From Polaromonas sp. CF318 (GTDB lineage: Bacteria; Pseudomonadota; Gammaproteobacteria; Burkholderiales; Burkholderiaceae_C): a DNA stretch of 64,000 bases. Below, piece after piece: positions 18,354 through 29,645 of the stretch. The notes below the pieces were generated by a model. It was not told the origin of the DNA. It ran no database searches and worked only from the letters and a program-made list of their open reading frames with translations. The DNA lies in the NCBI RefSeq assembly GCF_000282655.1, contig NZ_AKIV01000060.1, positions 1 through 64,000 of the forward strand. The letters are read 5' to 3'. The position numbers and the translations under genes were made by a program. Every line of letters starts with the position of its first letter. The first letter of the stretch is position 1.

Positions 18354-19552
18354 CAATGACCGCTTCCTGGCTCGACGAATTTCCGGCCCGCCTGGCCGAA
18401 CTGGACGGCGCGCACCTGCGCCGCCAGCGCCGCGCGGTGCGGCCCGAAAGCGGCGCGCGCCTGACGGTGGACGGCCGCAGCATGCTGGCCTTTTGCAGCA
18501 ACGACTACCTGGGCCTGGCCACGCACCCGGCCCTGGTGCAGGCCGCCTGCGAAGGCGCCGAAGCCTACGGCGTGGGAGCAGGCGCCTCGCCGCTGGTCAG
18601 CGGCCACAGCGAGGCCAACGCGGCGCTGGAGCGTGAGCTCGCGGCCTTTGTGGGCCTGCCGCGCGCGCTGTATTTTTATGCGGGTTATGCCACCAACATC
18701 GGCATCGTGCCGGCGCTGGTGGGCGCCGGCGACGCGATTTTTTCGGATGCGCTCAACCACGCCTGCCTGATCGACGGCGCGAGGCTGTCACGCGCGCAGA
18801 TACACCGCTACGCCCATGCCGACCTGGGCGCGCTGGAAAACGAACTCGCGCGCAGCGAGGCGCCGCGCAAGCTGGTGATCAGCGACGCCGTCTTCAGCAT
18901 GGACGGCGACAGCGCCGACATCCCCGCGCTGCTGGCGCTGTGCGAGCGCCACGACGCCCTGCTGCTGCTGGACGACGCCCACGGCTTTGGCGTGCTGGGC
19001 CCGCAGGGCCGCGGCAGCCTGGCCGCGGCCGGCCTGCACGGCGCGCAAGCCTCGCGCCGCGTCCTCTACATGGCCACGCTGGGCAAGGCCGCCGGCGTCG
19101 CCGGCGCCTTTGTGGCGGGCGACGAGGCGCTGGTCGAATGGCTGCTGCAAAAAACCCGCAGCTATATTTTTGCCACCGCCGCGCCTGCGCTGCTGGCCGG
19201 TGCGCTGCGCGCCAGCCTGATGGTCATTGAGCAGGACGAGTGGCGGCGTGCGCACCTGCAGCGCCTTATCTCGCGCCTGCGCGGCGGCCTTGCAGCAGGT
19301 CTTGAAGGCAGCGGCTGGCAGTTGTCGGACTCGCAGACCGCCATCCAGCCGCTTTTGATAGGCGCCAACGACCAGGCGCTGGCCGTCATGGAAGGCCTGC
19401 GCGCGCGCGGCATCTGGGTGCCGGCAATACGCCCGCCCACCGTGCCCGAAGGCACGGCGAGACTGCGCATCGCGCTGTCGGCCGCGCACAGCGAAGCCGA
19501 CGTCGACCAGCTGGTTGAGGCCCTGGGCGCGCTGGCAAGGCAGGCCGTTTAA
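18344..19552 (+). CDS. bioF: 8-amino-7-oxononanoate synthase
   Basis: This 402-residue alpha-oxoamine synthase condenses pimeloyl-thioester with alanine. The family motifs are [26 protein letters not shown], the aspartate/histidine pair in [10 protein letters not shown] and the PLP lysine in [12 protein letters not shown]. Starts at 18344, 18350 or 18356 are all in frame; the one at 18350 would form a classic ATGA overlap with the bioD stop. The C-terminal half ([28 protein letters not shown]) is typical. BioC and BioH for pimeloyl synthesis are not in the window. Confidence 0.96.
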   Translation: MAMTMTASWLDEFPARLAELDGAHLRRQRRAVRPESGARLTVDGRSMLAFCSNDYLGLATHPALVQAACEGAEAYGVGAGASPLVSGHSEANAALERELAAFVGLPRALYFYAGYATNIGIVPALVGAGDAIFSDALNHACLIDGARLSRAQIHRYAHADLGALENELARSEAPRKLVISDAVFSMDGDSADIPALLALCERHDALLLLDDAHGFGVLGPQGRGSLAAAGLHGAQASRRVLYMATLGKAAGVAGAFVAGDEALVEWLLQKTRSYIFATAAPALLAGALRASLMVIEQDEWRRAHLQRLISRLRGGLAAGLEGSGWQLSDSQTAIQPLLIGANDQALAVMEGLRARGIWVPAIRPPTVPEGTARLRIALSAAHSEADVDQLVEALGALARQAV

Positions 19553-19608
19553 TCATCAAGAAATCTCTTCAGCTAGACTCCAAAACCCATCCCCTGGAAG
19601 GAAGAACC

Positions 19609-20628
19609 ATGTCCCACGTTGCAGAACAAACCGTTACCTTGCACCGCCCCCGGCCCAAGGCTGAGCCGGCCCCCGCCGGCGACCAGCGCTGGAGCGTGGA
19701 CGCCATCGAGGCGCTGTTCAACCTGCCCTTCCCCGAGTTGATGCACCGCGCGCAAACCGTGCACCGCGAAAACTTCGATCCCACGCGTGTCGAGTTCGCC
19801 ACCCTGCTATCGGTCAAGACCGGCGGCTGCGCCGAAGACTGCGGCTACTGCCCGCAAGCCGCGCGCTACGACACCGGCGTGGAAGCCAGCAAGCTGATGG
19901 AGCCAGCCGAAGTTCTGGCCGCAGCCCAGCGTGCCAAGGCCGCGGGCGCCACGCGTTTTTGCATGGGCGCAGCCTGGCGCGCGCCCAAGGACCGCGACAT
20001 TGAAAAAGTGGCCGAACTGATCCGCACCGTCAAGGGCCTGGGCCTCGAAGCCTGCGCCACCCTGGGCATGCTGGAAGACGGCCATGCGCAGACCCTGCAA
20101 AGCGCAGGCCTGGACTACTACAACCACAACCTCGACAGCGCCCCCGATTTTTACGGCGACATCATCACCACGCGCGACTACCAGGACCGCCTGGACACGC
20201 TGGCGCGCGTGCGCAGCGCAGGCGTCAAGGTCTGCTGCGGCGGCATCGTCGGCATGGGCGAGACGCGCCGCCAGCGCGCCGGCCTGGTGGCCGAGCTCGC
20301 CAACCTCACGCCCTATCCCGAATCGGTGCCCATCAACAACCTGGTGAAGGTCGAGGGCACGCCGCTGGCGAACCAGGCCGACCTGGACCCGTTTGAGTTC
20401 GTGCGCACGATTGCCGTGGCGCGCATCACCATGCCGACCGCGCGCGTGCGCCTGTCGGCCGGTCGCCAGCAGATGGGCGACGGCGTGCAGGCCCTGTGCT
20501 TCCTGGCAGGCGCCAATTCGATTTTTTACGGCGACAAGCTGCTGACCACCGGCAACCCTGACACCGAGGCCGACGTCAAGCTGCTCGAACGCCTGGGCAT
20601 GAGCCGCTCGGCGCCTGAAACGCGCTAA
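19609..20628 (+). CDS. bioB: Biotin synthase
   Basis: This 339-residue radical-SAM enzyme inserts sulfur into dethiobiotin. The CxxxCxxC cluster motif is CAEDCGYC, and further conserved parts are [28 protein letters not shown] with a candidate [2Fe-2S] cysteine in the preceding strand, and the basic residue region [16 protein letters not shown] strong GGAAGGAAG Shine-Dalgarno precedes the ATG at 19609. It is the last gene of the bio run, 56 nt after bioF, and may have an additional promoter in that gap (TAGACT at 19574). Confidence 0.98.
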   Translation: MSHVAEQTVTLHRPRPKAEPAPAGDQRWSVDAIEALFNLPFPELMHRAQTVHRENFDPTRVEFATLLSVKTGGCAEDCGYCPQAARYDTGVEASKLMEPAEVLAAAQRAKAAGATRFCMGAAWRAPKDRDIEKVAELIRTVKGLGLEACATLGMLEDGHAQTLQSAGLDYYNHNLDSAPDFYGDIITTRDYQDRLDTLARVRSAGVKVCCGGIVGMGETRRQRAGLVAELANLTPYPESVPINNLVKVEGTPLANQADLDPFEFVRTIAVARITMPTARVRLSAGRQQMGDGVQALCFLAGANSIFYGDKLLTTGNPDTEADVKLLERLGMSRSAPETR

Positions 20629-20715
20629 CACGCACAGCTTGTCTGGGCTCTCTAAACCGCGGCTAAAAAAGCACGGTGAAGCTGGTTAGACTCTCGCTAA
20701 ATTCCGGATGCGCCC

Positions 20716-22495
<1,780 letters not shown>

Positions 22496-22508
22496 GCTGC
22501 AACGCTAC

Positions 22509-22967
22509 ATGCACATCGTCCCCATCGACCCGCTGTCCCCCGAAGCGCAATCGCTGCTCGCGCAGTCCGACGCCTATATGGCGGCGCTCTACCCGGCTGA
22601 AAGCAACCACCTGGAAAGCGCAGAGGCGCTGCGCCAGCCCCACGTGCTGTTTGTGGGCGCCCACGTCGACGGCGCGCTGGTGGGCTGCGGCGCGGTCAAG
22701 ACGCTGGACGACGACGGGATCTACGGTGAAATCAAGCGCGTCTTTGTGCTGGATGCGCACCGCGGCAAGGGGCTGTCCAAGGCCATCATGCAAACGCTGG
22801 AGGCGCACCTCACGGCTGGCGGCGTGAGCCTGGCCCGGCTGGAGACCGGCATTCACCAGCCCGAGGCGTTGGGCCTCTATGAGAAGCTCGGTTATGTCGC
22901 GCGGGAACCGTTTGGCGGGTATGCGCCCGACCCCTTGAGCGTCTTCATGGAAAAGCAGCTCGCATGA
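22509..22967 (+). CDS. GNAT family N-acetyltransferase
   Basis: This 152-residue GNAT-fold protein carries a recognisable acetyl-CoA loop, RVFVLDAHRGKGLSKAIM, at about residues 77-94, followed by LETGIHQPEALGLYEKLGY, the usual C-terminal strand. Its closest family type by eye is the PanZ-unrelated small GNATs that acetylate amino groups of metabolites or proteins; the substrate cannot be inferred. It may be co-transcribed with panBC (13-nt gap) and overlaps the next GNAT gene by 4 nt (ATGA). Confidence 0.88.
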   Translation: MHIVPIDPLSPEAQSLLAQSDAYMAALYPAESNHLESAEALRQPHVLFVGAHVDGALVGCGAVKTLDDDGIYGEIKRVFVLDAHRGKGLSKAIMQTLEAHLTAGGVSLARLETGIHQPEALGLYEKLGYVAREPFGGYAPDPLSVFMEKQLA

Positions 22968-23434
22968 GCGCGGTGTCCATACGCCTCGCCGCCGAGCCCG
23001 ACCTGGCGGCGGTGGCCGCACTGTTCGACGCTTACCGGCAGTTTTACGAACAACCCGCCGATGCCACGCTGGCGCTGCAGTTCATCGGCGAGCGCATGCG
23101 CAGGCAGGAATCGGTCATCCTGGTCGCGCAGGTTGAAAAATCCATTGTGGGTTTCTGCCAGCTCTACCCCAGCTTCTGCTCGGTGATCGCCCAGCCGATC
23201 TACACGCTGTACGACCTCTTTGTGGCGCCCGATGCCCGCAAGACCGGCGCCGGCCGCGCGTTGATGCAGGCGGCCCACGCGCACGCGCAGCAAAACGGCT
23301 TCGCGCGGCTGGACCTCAGCACCGCCAGGAGCAACCACAAGGCGCAGGCCTTGTATGAATCCTTGGGTTGGGTGCGCGACGAGGTCTTCCTGTACTACAA
23401 CAAGGCGGTTCCCGGGACGATTTTGCCGGCCTGA
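22964..23434 (+). CDS. GNAT family N-acetyltransferase
   Basis: This second GNAT protein has 156 residues. The acetyl-CoA-binding region is LFVAPDARKTGAGRALMQAA, and DLSTARSNHKAQALYESLGW is the C-terminal motif. It differs clearly in sequence from the preceding GNAT, so the pair is not a recent duplication. The ATGA overlap with its neighbour implies translational coupling and perhaps a common physiological role. The substrate is unknown. Confidence 0.88.
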   Translation: MSAVSIRLAAEPDLAAVAALFDAYRQFYEQPADATLALQFIGERMRRQESVILVAQVEKSIVGFCQLYPSFCSVIAQPIYTLYDLFVAPDARKTGAGRALMQAAHAHAQQNGFARLDLSTARSNHKAQALYESLGWVRDEVFLYYNKAVPGTILPA

Positions 23435-23513
23435 TCAGGTCAAACGCGCTGACGGGCAACACCCGCCTTGGGGTATAAAGTTCCATAGCCCCCACGTTCC
23501 CAGGAGTTCCGCC

Positions 23514-23843
23514 ATGGCCATTCCCCACGCCGCATCCGGGCAGCTCGTTGACGTCCAGCCGCTGGCGGGCAAGCTCTCCGAGGGTCGCACCGTCGCACTG
23601 TTCAAAAGCGAGGAGCTGGAGGTCATGCGCCTGATCGTGCCGGCCGGCAAGACCGTGCCCTCGCACCAGGTCAAGGGAGAGATCACCGTGCAATGCCTCG
23701 AAGGCGAAGTGGCGTTCACCGCGAACGGCCTGACCCAGCCCATGAAAGCCGGCCAGTTGCTCTGGCTGGCCGGCGGCGTGCCGCACGGCCTGACGGCGGT
23801 GCGGGATGCATCGCTGCTGGTGACGCTGCACCTGCGCAAGTAG
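23514..23843 (+). CDS. Small cupin-domain protein
   Basis: This 109-residue single-domain protein has a cupin fold by motif: the strand LMRLIVPAGKTVPSHQVKGE (shown here to its glutamate) corresponds to motif 1, and PMKAGQLLWLAGGVPHGL to motif 2. The metal-binding histidines are partly kept (H in PSHQ, H in PHGL), so metal binding is possible. A good AGGAG Shine-Dalgarno precedes the ATG at 23514. Such small cupins are often of unknown function. It converges with gpsA, 25 nt away. Confidence 0.8.
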   Translation: MAIPHAASGQLVDVQPLAGKLSEGRTVALFKSEELEVMRLIVPAGKTVPSHQVKGEITVQCLEGEVAFTANGLTQPMKAGQLLWLAGGVPHGLTAVRDASLLVTLHLRK

Positions 23844-23868
23844 CCACGCCTTGGCGTGAAGGGGAGAT

Positions 23869-24879
23869 TCAGGCCAGCTCGGCCGTAGGCCCGCGGCCCA
23901 TCAGCATCGCCACCGCCTCGGCGGGCTGGAGCTTGCCGTCCAGCAAGGCGACAACGCTTTGGGCAATCGGCATCTCCACGCCCAGGCCGGCGGCGCGCTG
24001 CACCACGGTGCGGGCGCAGTACACGCCTTCGGCGACATGGCCCAGCGAAGCCACCGCCTGCGCAAGCGTTTTGCCCTCGGCCAGCAGCAGGCCGACCTTG
24101 CGGTTGCGGCTCAGGTCGCCGGTGGCCGTGAGCACCAGGTCGCCCAGGCCCGACAGGCCGGTGAAGGTTTCGGCGCGGGCGCCCAGGGCCACGCCCAGGC
24201 GCGTCATCTCGGCCAGGCCGCGCGTGATCAGCGCGGCGCGGGCATTGAGGCCCAGTTGCAGGCCGTCGCACAGGCCCGTGGCGATGGCCAGCACGTTCTT
24301 GACGGCGCCGCCCACCTCCACGCCCACGACGTCGTCATTGGCGTACACGCGCAGTGTGGCGCCGTGGAAAGCGGCGACCAGCGCGTCTCGCACCTCGGCA
24401 TGTTCGCTGGCCGCGACCAGTGCCGTCGGCTGGCCGCGCGCGACTTCGAGCGCAAAGCTGGGGCCGCTGAGCACGCCGGCCCTCAAGCCGGGAGCGGCCT
24501 GCGCGCGAATTTCGTGGACCATCAAGCCGAAAGGCGATGCAGCGGCGTCCACCGGGGCCTCAAAGCCCTTGCTGAGCCAGGCCACGGGCGCACCGGCATC
24601 CCGCAGGCTGTGCAGCATGCCGCGGGCCGCCGACACCGGCGTCGCGAGGATGATGAGGTCTTGCCCGGCCAGGGCCTGGGCCAGCGGCGCGTCGCCACCT
24701 TGCAGCGCCAGGGCGGCGGGCAGGGTGATGCCGGGCAGGTAGCGGGCATTGACGCGCTCGGACCGCAGGCCGGCCAGCTGGGCGGCATCGCGCGCCCACA
24801 GGGTGACCTGGTGGCGCGAGGCGCTGCTGACGGCCAGCGCCGTACCCCAGGCACCCGCGCCTATGACCAGTATTTTCAT
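23869..24879 (-). CDS. gpsA: Glycerol-3-phosphate dehydrogenase [NAD(P)+]
   Basis: This 336-residue cytoplasmic enzyme makes sn-glycerol 3-phosphate from dihydroxyacetone phosphate for phospholipid synthesis. The dinucleotide fold begins GAGAWGTAL at residue 7. WLSKGFE, the catalytic-lysine segment [13 protein letters not shown] and [14 protein letters not shown] all match the family. It is the last gene of the minus-strand run rhodanese-grxC-secB-gpsA, an order well known from Proteobacteria. The start at 24879 gives the usual N-terminus directly at the nucleotide fold. Confidence 0.97.
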   Translation of the reverse strand: MKILVIGAGAWGTALAVSSASRHQVTLWARDAAQLAGLRSERVNARYLPGITLPAALALQGGDAPLAQALAGQDLIILATPVSAARGMLHSLRDAGAPVAWLSKGFEAPVDAAASPFGLMVHEIRAQAAPGLRAGVLSGPSFALEVARGQPTALVAASEHAEVRDALVAAFHGATLRVYANDDVVGVEVGGAVKNVLAIATGLCDGLQLGLNARAALITRGLAEMTRLGVALGARAETFTGLSGLGDLVLTATGDLSRNRKVGLLLAEGKTLAQAVASLGHVAEGVYCARTVVQRAAGLGVEMPIAQSVVALLDGKLQPAEAVAMLMGRGPTAELA

Positions 24880-24930
24880 GAGGGTGTCACGCGGACATCA
24901 TGAGGCGGCCGGGAGCATCCCGGCGGGCCC

Positions 24931-25398
24931 TCAGACGATGATCTGGGACGGAGCCGGAGCAGCCGCCGCGGCTTCGGCCTGCTGCTGCTCGTACATGGCC
25001 TGGAAGTTGATTTCGGCCATGTGCACGGGCGGGAAACCGCCGCGCTGGATCACGTCGGCCACGTTGCCGCGCAGGTAGGGGTAGACGATTTGCGGGCAGG
25101 CGATGCCCAGGATGGCGCCCAGTTGCTCGGGCGGCACGTTGCGGATTTCAAAGATGCCGGCCTGTTTGGCCTCCACCAGGAACACCGTCTTGTCGGCAAT
25201 CTTGGTCTGCACGGTGGCCGTGACGGCGACTTCGAACAGGCCTTCGGCGATGGGCGTGGCGCCCACGCCCAGCTGGATGTCCACGCTGGGCTGCTCCTGG
25301 TTCAGCAGGATTTCGGGCGAATTGGGCTGCTCCAGCGACACGTCCTTGAGGTAAACGCGCTGGATCTGGAATACGGGGTCAAGATTGGCTTCAGCCAT
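24931..25398 (-). CDS. secB: Protein-export chaperone SecB
   Basis: This 155-residue tetrameric chaperone keeps preproteins unfolded and passes them to SecA. The N-terminal [19 protein letters not shown] and the later [19 protein letters not shown] are typical. The C-terminal tail is rich in glutamine, alanine and proline and lacks the zinc-binding tail (that belongs to SecA). It lies between grxC and gpsA, a conserved arrangement, and is likely read from a promoter upstream of the rhodanese or grxC gene. Confidence 0.97.
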   Translation of the reverse strand: MAEANLDPVFQIQRVYLKDVSLEQPNSPEILLNQEQPSVDIQLGVGATPIAEGLFEVAVTATVQTKIADKTVFLVEAKQAGIFEIRNVPPEQLGAILGIACPQIVYPYLRGNVADVIQRGGFPPVHMAEINFQAMYEQQQAEAAAAAPAPSQIIV

Positions 25399-25486
25399 GG
25401 TGTTCTTTCGGGTGCTGGGAGGGAATCGATGCGCCGGCAGGCCGGCGGCCAGCGCGCATTATCTCAGGCATTCCTGCCTCAAAAAT

Positions 25487-25750
25487 TCAGGCTGGATTAT
25501 TCAGGAGAGGCATCAGGCCGCCGCGGCCATCGAGCGCCATCAGGTCGTCACAGCCGCCCACATGGGTCTCGCCGATGAAGATCTGCGGCACCGTGCGCCG
25601 GCCGGTGATGTCCATCATCTTCTGGCGTTCGCCGGGCACCATGTCGACGCGGATTTCATCGAGTTCGGTGACGCCGCGCTGTTTGAGCAGCTGTTTGGCC
25701 TGGATGCAGTAAGGGCAGGTGCCGGTGGTGTAGATCTTGACGGTTTGCAT
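25487..25750 (-). CDS. grxC: Glutaredoxin 3
   Basis: This 87-residue dithiol glutaredoxin reduces disulfides with glutathione. The active-site CPYC is at residues 12-15; TVPQIFIGETHVGGCDDL is the glutathione-binding cis-proline and GG region. The ATG at 25750 has a GGAG Shine-Dalgarno and gives the usual MQTVKIYTTGTCPYC start; an earlier in-frame ATG adds eight atypical residues. It lies between the rhodanese gene and secB. Confidence 0.96.
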   Translation of the reverse strand: MQTVKIYTTGTCPYCIQAKQLLKQRGVTELDEIRVDMVPGERQKMMDITGRRTVPQIFIGETHVGGCDDLMALDGRGGLMPLLNNPA

Positions 25751-25857
25751 GGTGTCTCCGGATCGCGCCGGCATGGGCGCGGCGCGGGAAAAGTGGATGA
25801 ATCAGGACTTGCCGGGTGAGGCAGGTTTCATGCCTGCTTTGCCCGGCCCAGCCTTGT

Positions 25858-26268
25858 TCAGGCCTTTTCCAGAGGAAGGTTAGCCTCTTTCCAGGCTTTA
25901 AGCCCGCCGCCCAGCGATTGGGCTTGCTCGTAACCGAGCTTTTTGGCCACGGCGACGGCACGGCCGGCGCGCGCACCGGTGGCGCACACCAGGATCAGGG
26001 GCAGGCCCTTGTTCTTGACCGTCAGGGGCAATTTCTCTTCCAGTTCGCTGAAAGGCACGTTTTTGGCGCCCGTGACGTGGCCGGCGGCGAATTCATCGGC
26101 TTCGCTGACATCCACGACCACCGCCTTTTCGCGGTTGATCAGCTGCACCGCGCCGCTGGCGGTCAGTGCGCCGGCATTCAGGCCGCTGGAAATCATGGGC
26201 CAAACCAGCATGCCGCCCGAGGCGAGTGCTATCGAAATCAGCATCCAGTTATCGATCAGAAATTTCAC
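25858..26268 (-). CDS. Membrane-anchored rhodanese-like protein
   Basis: The 136-residue protein has an N-terminal hydrophobic segment (about residues 7-25) and a single rhodanese domain with [20 protein letters not shown] and the catalytic-cysteine loop [10 protein letters not shown]. Proteins of this type (YibN-like) sit before grxC-secB-gpsA in many Proteobacteria. The cysteine is present, so sulfurtransferase or persulfide chemistry is possible, but the donor and acceptor are unknown. It is divergent from gpmA across 124 nt and probably the first gene of its operon. Confidence 0.92.
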   Translation of the reverse strand: MKFLIDNWMLISIALASGGMLVWPMISSGLNAGALTASGAVQLINREKAVVVDVSEADEFAAGHVTGAKNVPFSELEEKLPLTVKNKGLPLILVCATGARAGRAVAVAKKLGYEQAQSLGGGLKAWKEANLPLEKA

Positions 26269-26307
26269 GGTAAACCCTTTGTGTATTTTTCAGCTAACCC
26301 GTGATTT

Positions 26308-26313
26308 TAGAAT
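26308..26313 (+). promoter_or_regulatory. Candidate -10 element for gpmA
   Basis: TAGAAT matches the -10 consensus in five of six bases and lies 79 nt before the gpmA start in the divergent gap with the rhodanese gene. The -35 region (ATTTTT at 26285) is poor. Confidence 0.3.
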
Positions 26314-26392
26314 GGAGGGAGAAACCGCCCCGCCGGGCAGCCTCCGAATTCCCTTTATTTCCCCCTTTTTTCCACTCTCCACCCTTCCGACC

Positions 26393-27136
26393 ATGTACAA
26401 ACTCGTGCTCATACGCCACGGCGAATCGACCTGGAACCTTGAAAACCGCTTCACCGGCTGGACCGACGTGGACCTCACGGAAACCGGCATTGAACAGGCC
26501 AAAAACGCCGGCAGGCTGCTCAAAAGCGAGGGCTACGAATTCGACCTGGCCTACACCAGCGTGCTCAAGCGGGCGACCCGCACGCTGTGGCACACGCTGG
26601 ACGAGATGGACCGCACCTGGCTGCCCGTGGTGCACAGCTGGCGCCTCAACGAGCGGCACTATGGCGCCCTGCAGGGGCTGAACAAGGCCGAAACCGCGAA
26701 AAAATTCGGCGACGAGCAGGTGCTGGTCTGGCGCCGCAGCTACGACACCCCACCGCCACCGTTGGAGGCGAACGACCCGCGCAGCGAACGCGATGACCCG
26801 CGCTACGCCAAACTGCAGCCCGGCCAGGTGCCGCTGACCGAGTGCCTCAAGGACACCGTGGAGCGCGTGCTGCCCTTCTGGAACGAATCCATGGCGCCCG
26901 CCATCAAGGCCGGCAAGCGCATCGTGGTCGCGGCGCACGGCAATTCCATACGCGCGCTGGTGAAATACCTGGACAACATCTCCGACAGCGACATCGTGGG
27001 GCTCAACATTCCCAACGGCATTCCGCTGGTTTATGAGCTGGACGCCAACCTCAAACCCCTGCGCCACTACTACCTGGGCGACAGCGAGGCCGCGGCCAAA
27101 GCCGCCGCCGCAGTGGGCGCCCAGGGAAAAGCCTGA
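26393..27136 (+). CDS. gpmA: 2,3-bisphosphoglycerate-dependent phosphoglycerate mutase
   Basis: This 247-residue glycolytic enzyme interconverts 3- and 2-phosphoglycerate. The phosphohistidine motif [10 protein letters not shown] puts the catalytic histidine at residue 9; [15 protein letters not shown] and [18 protein letters not shown] follow, and the second histidine is in [14 protein letters not shown]. The length and motifs fit dPGM rather than a general histidine phosphatase. The ATG at 26393 starts directly at the fold; the upstream in-frame extension runs antisense over the rhodanese gene and was rejected. It is followed by the ctp gene on the same strand after 185 nt. Confidence 0.97.
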   Translation: MYKLVLIRHGESTWNLENRFTGWTDVDLTETGIEQAKNAGRLLKSEGYEFDLAYTSVLKRATRTLWHTLDEMDRTWLPVVHSWRLNERHYGALQGLNKAETAKKFGDEQVLVWRRSYDTPPPPLEANDPRSERDDPRYAKLQPGQVPLTECLKDTVERVLPFWNESMAPAIKAGKRIVVAAHGNSIRALVKYLDNISDSDIVGLNIPNGIPLVYELDANLKPLRHYYLGDSEAAAKAAAAVGAQGKA

Positions 27137-27321
27137 CTCTCCCACAAGGGCTTAGCCGTCCGGATTTTGTAAAAGTCCTGTAAATAGCCGCCTGTTTCGC
27201 TTCTTTTTTCGCCCCGCGCCTTGGCTAGGGTGGAACTGGAGGCCCCGGCCTTTCTCCAAGGTGTATATTGCTTCCCACGGGGGGAACAAGGGTTTCCCAA
27301 CGGCTTACGAAGGTATTTTTT

Positions 27322-28761
27322 ATGGGTCAAAAGCTCAAGATAGCAGGCTGGATTTCAATCGGCGCCGTGGCGGGGGCTCTCACCACGGTACAGCTGCAGG
27401 CGGTGGCCCGCGCGGGCATCGCCCCCCTGCCACTCGAGGAGCTGCAGCAGCTGGCCGCGGTTTTCGGCATGGTCAAGACCGATTACGTCGAGCCGGTGGA
27501 CGAGAAAAAGCTCATCACCGACGCCATCTCCGGCATGGTGGCCAGCCTGGACCCGCACTCGGTCTATTTCGACAAGAAGTCCTACAAGGAATTCCGCGAA
27601 GGCACGACGGGCCGCTTTGTCGGCGTCGGCATCGAAATCAGCCAGGAAGACGGCCTGGTCAAGGTGGTTTCGCCCATCGAAGGCTCGCCCGCCGACCGCG
27701 CCGGCCTCAAGCCCAACGACCTGATCACCCGCATCGACGACACCGCCGTCAAGGGCCTGACACTCAATGAGGCCGTCAAGAAGATGCGCGGCGAGCCCAA
27801 GACCAAAGTGCTGCTGACGATCTTCCGCAAGGACGAAAACCGCACCTTCCCGGTCACCATCACGCGCGAGGAAATCCGCACCCAGTCGGTTCGCAGCAAG
27901 GTGGTGGAACCCGGTTACGCCTGGGTACGCCTGAGCCAGTTCCAGGAGCGCACGGTCGAGGACTTCGTGACCAAGCTCGAGCAGATCTACAAGCAGGAAC
28001 CCAACCTCAAGGGTCTGGTGCTCGATTTGCGCAACGACCCGGGCGGCCTGCTGGACGCCGCCGTCGCCGTGTCGGCCGTTTTCCTGCCTGACAACGTCAC
28101 CGTGGTGTCGACCAATGGCCAGCTCGCCGAAAGCAAGTTCACCTACAAGGCCTCGCCCGAGTTCTACCAGCGCCGCAACGGTGCCGACCCGCTCAAGCGC
28201 CTGCCCGCGGCCCTCAAGAACGTGCCGCTGGTGGTGCTGGTCAATGAAGGCTCGGCCTCGGCCAGCGAAATCGTCGCCGGCGCGCTGCAAGACTACAAGC
28301 GTGCCACCATCATGGGCACGCAGACCTTCGGCAAGGGCTCGGTGCAAACCGTGCGACCGCTGGGCCCCGACACGGGCCTGAAGCTCACCACGGCGCGCTA
28401 CTACACCCCCAGCGGGAAATCCATCCAGGCGCGCGGCATCGTGCCCGACGTGATGGTGGACGAAACCGCGGAAGGCAGCCCGTTTGCCGCCCTGCGCACC
28501 CGCGAAGCCGACCTGGAAAAACACCTCAACAGCGGCCAGGGCGCCGAGGTCAAGGACGCCAACCGCGAAAAAGCCCGCGAGATAGCGCTCAAACGCCTCG
28601 AGGAAGAAGCCAAGAAGACACCTGAGCAGCGCCGCCCGCCCGAACTGGGCAGCGACAAGGACTTCCAGCTGGCGCAGGCGATCAACCAGCTCAAGGGCCG
28701 TCCCGTGCTGGTCAGCAAGACCGCCGTGGTGGAACCCAAGAACGAGAAAAAAGAAAACTGA
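27322..28761 (+). CDS. ctpA: C-terminal processing peptidase (S41 family)
   Basis: This 479-residue envelope protease has an N-terminal hydrophobic signal/anchor (about residues 7-28), a PDZ domain (GIEISQEDGLVKVVSP...GLKPNDLITRIDD) and the S41 catalytic domain with the serine in NEGSASASEI and the lysine in TQTFGKGSVQT. It would trim C-termini of periplasmic substrates. The charged C-terminal tail rich in Lys, Glu and Arg is common in betaproteobacterial homologs. The ATG at 27322 has a GAAGGT leader and gives MGQKLKIAGW. The placement gpmA-ctpA-moeB is one I recall from other Burkholderiales. Confidence 0.95.
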   Translation: MGQKLKIAGWISIGAVAGALTTVQLQAVARAGIAPLPLEELQQLAAVFGMVKTDYVEPVDEKKLITDAISGMVASLDPHSVYFDKKSYKEFREGTTGRFVGVGIEISQEDGLVKVVSPIEGSPADRAGLKPNDLITRIDDTAVKGLTLNEAVKKMRGEPKTKVLLTIFRKDENRTFPVTITREEIRTQSVRSKVVEPGYAWVRLSQFQERTVEDFVTKLEQIYKQEPNLKGLVLDLRNDPGGLLDAAVAVSAVFLPDNVTVVSTNGQLAESKFTYKASPEFYQRRNGADPLKRLPAALKNVPLVVLVNEGSASASEIVAGALQDYKRATIMGTQTFGKGSVQTVRPLGPDTGLKLTTARYYTPSGKSIQARGIVPDVMVDETAEGSPFAALRTREADLEKHLNSGQGAEVKDANREKAREIALKRLEEEAKKTPEQRRPPELGSDKDFQLAQAINQLKGRPVLVSKTAVVEPKNEKKEN

Positions 28762-28786
28762 GGCCGTGACGGGATAGCGCCGGGAT

Positions 28787-28830
28787 AACCGGCCTTTCCC
28801 GGCTTTCCCGGTTTTCCCAGGCCGGTTTTT
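28787..28830 (+). terminator. Probable intrinsic terminator after ctpA
   Basis: An 8-bp stem (AACCGGCC at 28787-28794 with GGCCGGTT at 28820-28827) is followed by further Ts to 28830. The 25-nt loop is long, but it contains CCGG pairs that could shorten it. Confidence 0.45.
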
Positions 28831-28885
28831 CGCACTCCTGTTCCCTCGAGGCCGCCCTTTCCCTTCGGCGGACTCCTTTCCTTCC

Positions 28886-29641
28886 ATGAACGACGACCAG
28901 CTGCTTCGCTATTCCCGGCACATCCTGCTCGACGATATCGGCATCGAAGGCCAGGACAAGCTCCTGAAGGCGCATGTGCTGATCGTCGGGGCCGGCGGCC
29001 TGGGCTCACCGGTCGCGCTTTACCTGGGCAGCGCCGGCGTCGGCCACATCACCATCGCCGACCACGACCGCGTCGAGGCCACCAACCTGCAGCGGCAGGT
29101 CGCCCACACCCTGGGCCGTATCGGCGAATTCAAGGCCGAATCCGCACGGCAGGCCATCGCGGCGATCAACCCCGACGTCACGGTCACGCCCGTCACGCAG
29201 CGGGCCGAGGGCGCGCTGCTGGACGAGTTGGTGGCCAAAGCCGACCTGGTGCTCGACTGCACCGACAACTTCGCGACCCGCCACGCGATCAACCGCGCCT
29301 GCGTGAAGCATCGCAAGCCGCTGGTCTCGGGCGCGGCCATCCGCTTCGACGGCCAGGTCGCGGTGTTCGACGCGGGCGATGCGCAGTCGCCCTGCTATGC
29401 CTGCGTGTTCCCCGAATCGGAGCTGATGGAAGAAGCCCTGTGCGCCACCATGGGTGTGTTCGCACCACTGGTCGGCATCATCGGCAGCACACAGGCGGCC
29501 GAAGCCCTGAAGCTGATTTGCGGCGTGGGCGAGGCGCTCACCGGGCGCCTGTTGATGCTGGAAGGCAGGCGCATGGAGTGGAGCGAGATGAAACTGGCGC
29601 GCAACACCACTTGCGCGGTCTGCGGCGGCATTCATCGCTGA
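28886..29641 (+). CDS. moeB: MoeB/ThiF/HesA-family adenylyltransferase
   Basis: This 251-residue E1-like enzyme adenylates the C-terminal glycine of a small sulfur-carrier protein (MoaD or ThiS). The nucleotide motif is GAGGLGSPVALYLGSAGVG, DHDRVEATNLQRQ carries the arginine and asparagine for ATP, and LVLDCTDNFATRHAIN contains the conserved aspartate. Two CxxC pairs (CYAC and CAVC) form the structural zinc site, and CATMGVFAPLVGIIGS holds the candidate catalytic cysteine. No rhodanese domain is fused. With no moaD or thiS nearby, MoeB versus ThiF cannot be decided from context. It converges with the AsmA gene 4 nt away. Confidence 0.93.
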   Translation: MNDDQLLRYSRHILLDDIGIEGQDKLLKAHVLIVGAGGLGSPVALYLGSAGVGHITIADHDRVEATNLQRQVAHTLGRIGEFKAESARQAIAAINPDVTVTPVTQRAEGALLDELVAKADLVLDCTDNFATRHAINRACVKHRKPLVSGAAIRFDGQVAVFDAGDAQSPCYACVFPESELMEEALCATMGVFAPLVGIIGSTQAAEALKLICGVGEALTGRLLMLEGRRMEWSEMKLARNTTCAVCGGIHR

Positions 29642-29645
29642 TCTT

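Noticed and set aside
23845-23858. Palindrome CACGCCTTGGCGTG between the cupin gene and gpsA
   Set aside because: It gives a 5-bp stem only and no T-tract. It might be a weak convergent terminator, but support is too thin.
27355-28887. Minus-strand frame opposite ctpA
   Set aside because: It is antisense to the S41 peptidase, which has all catalytic motifs.
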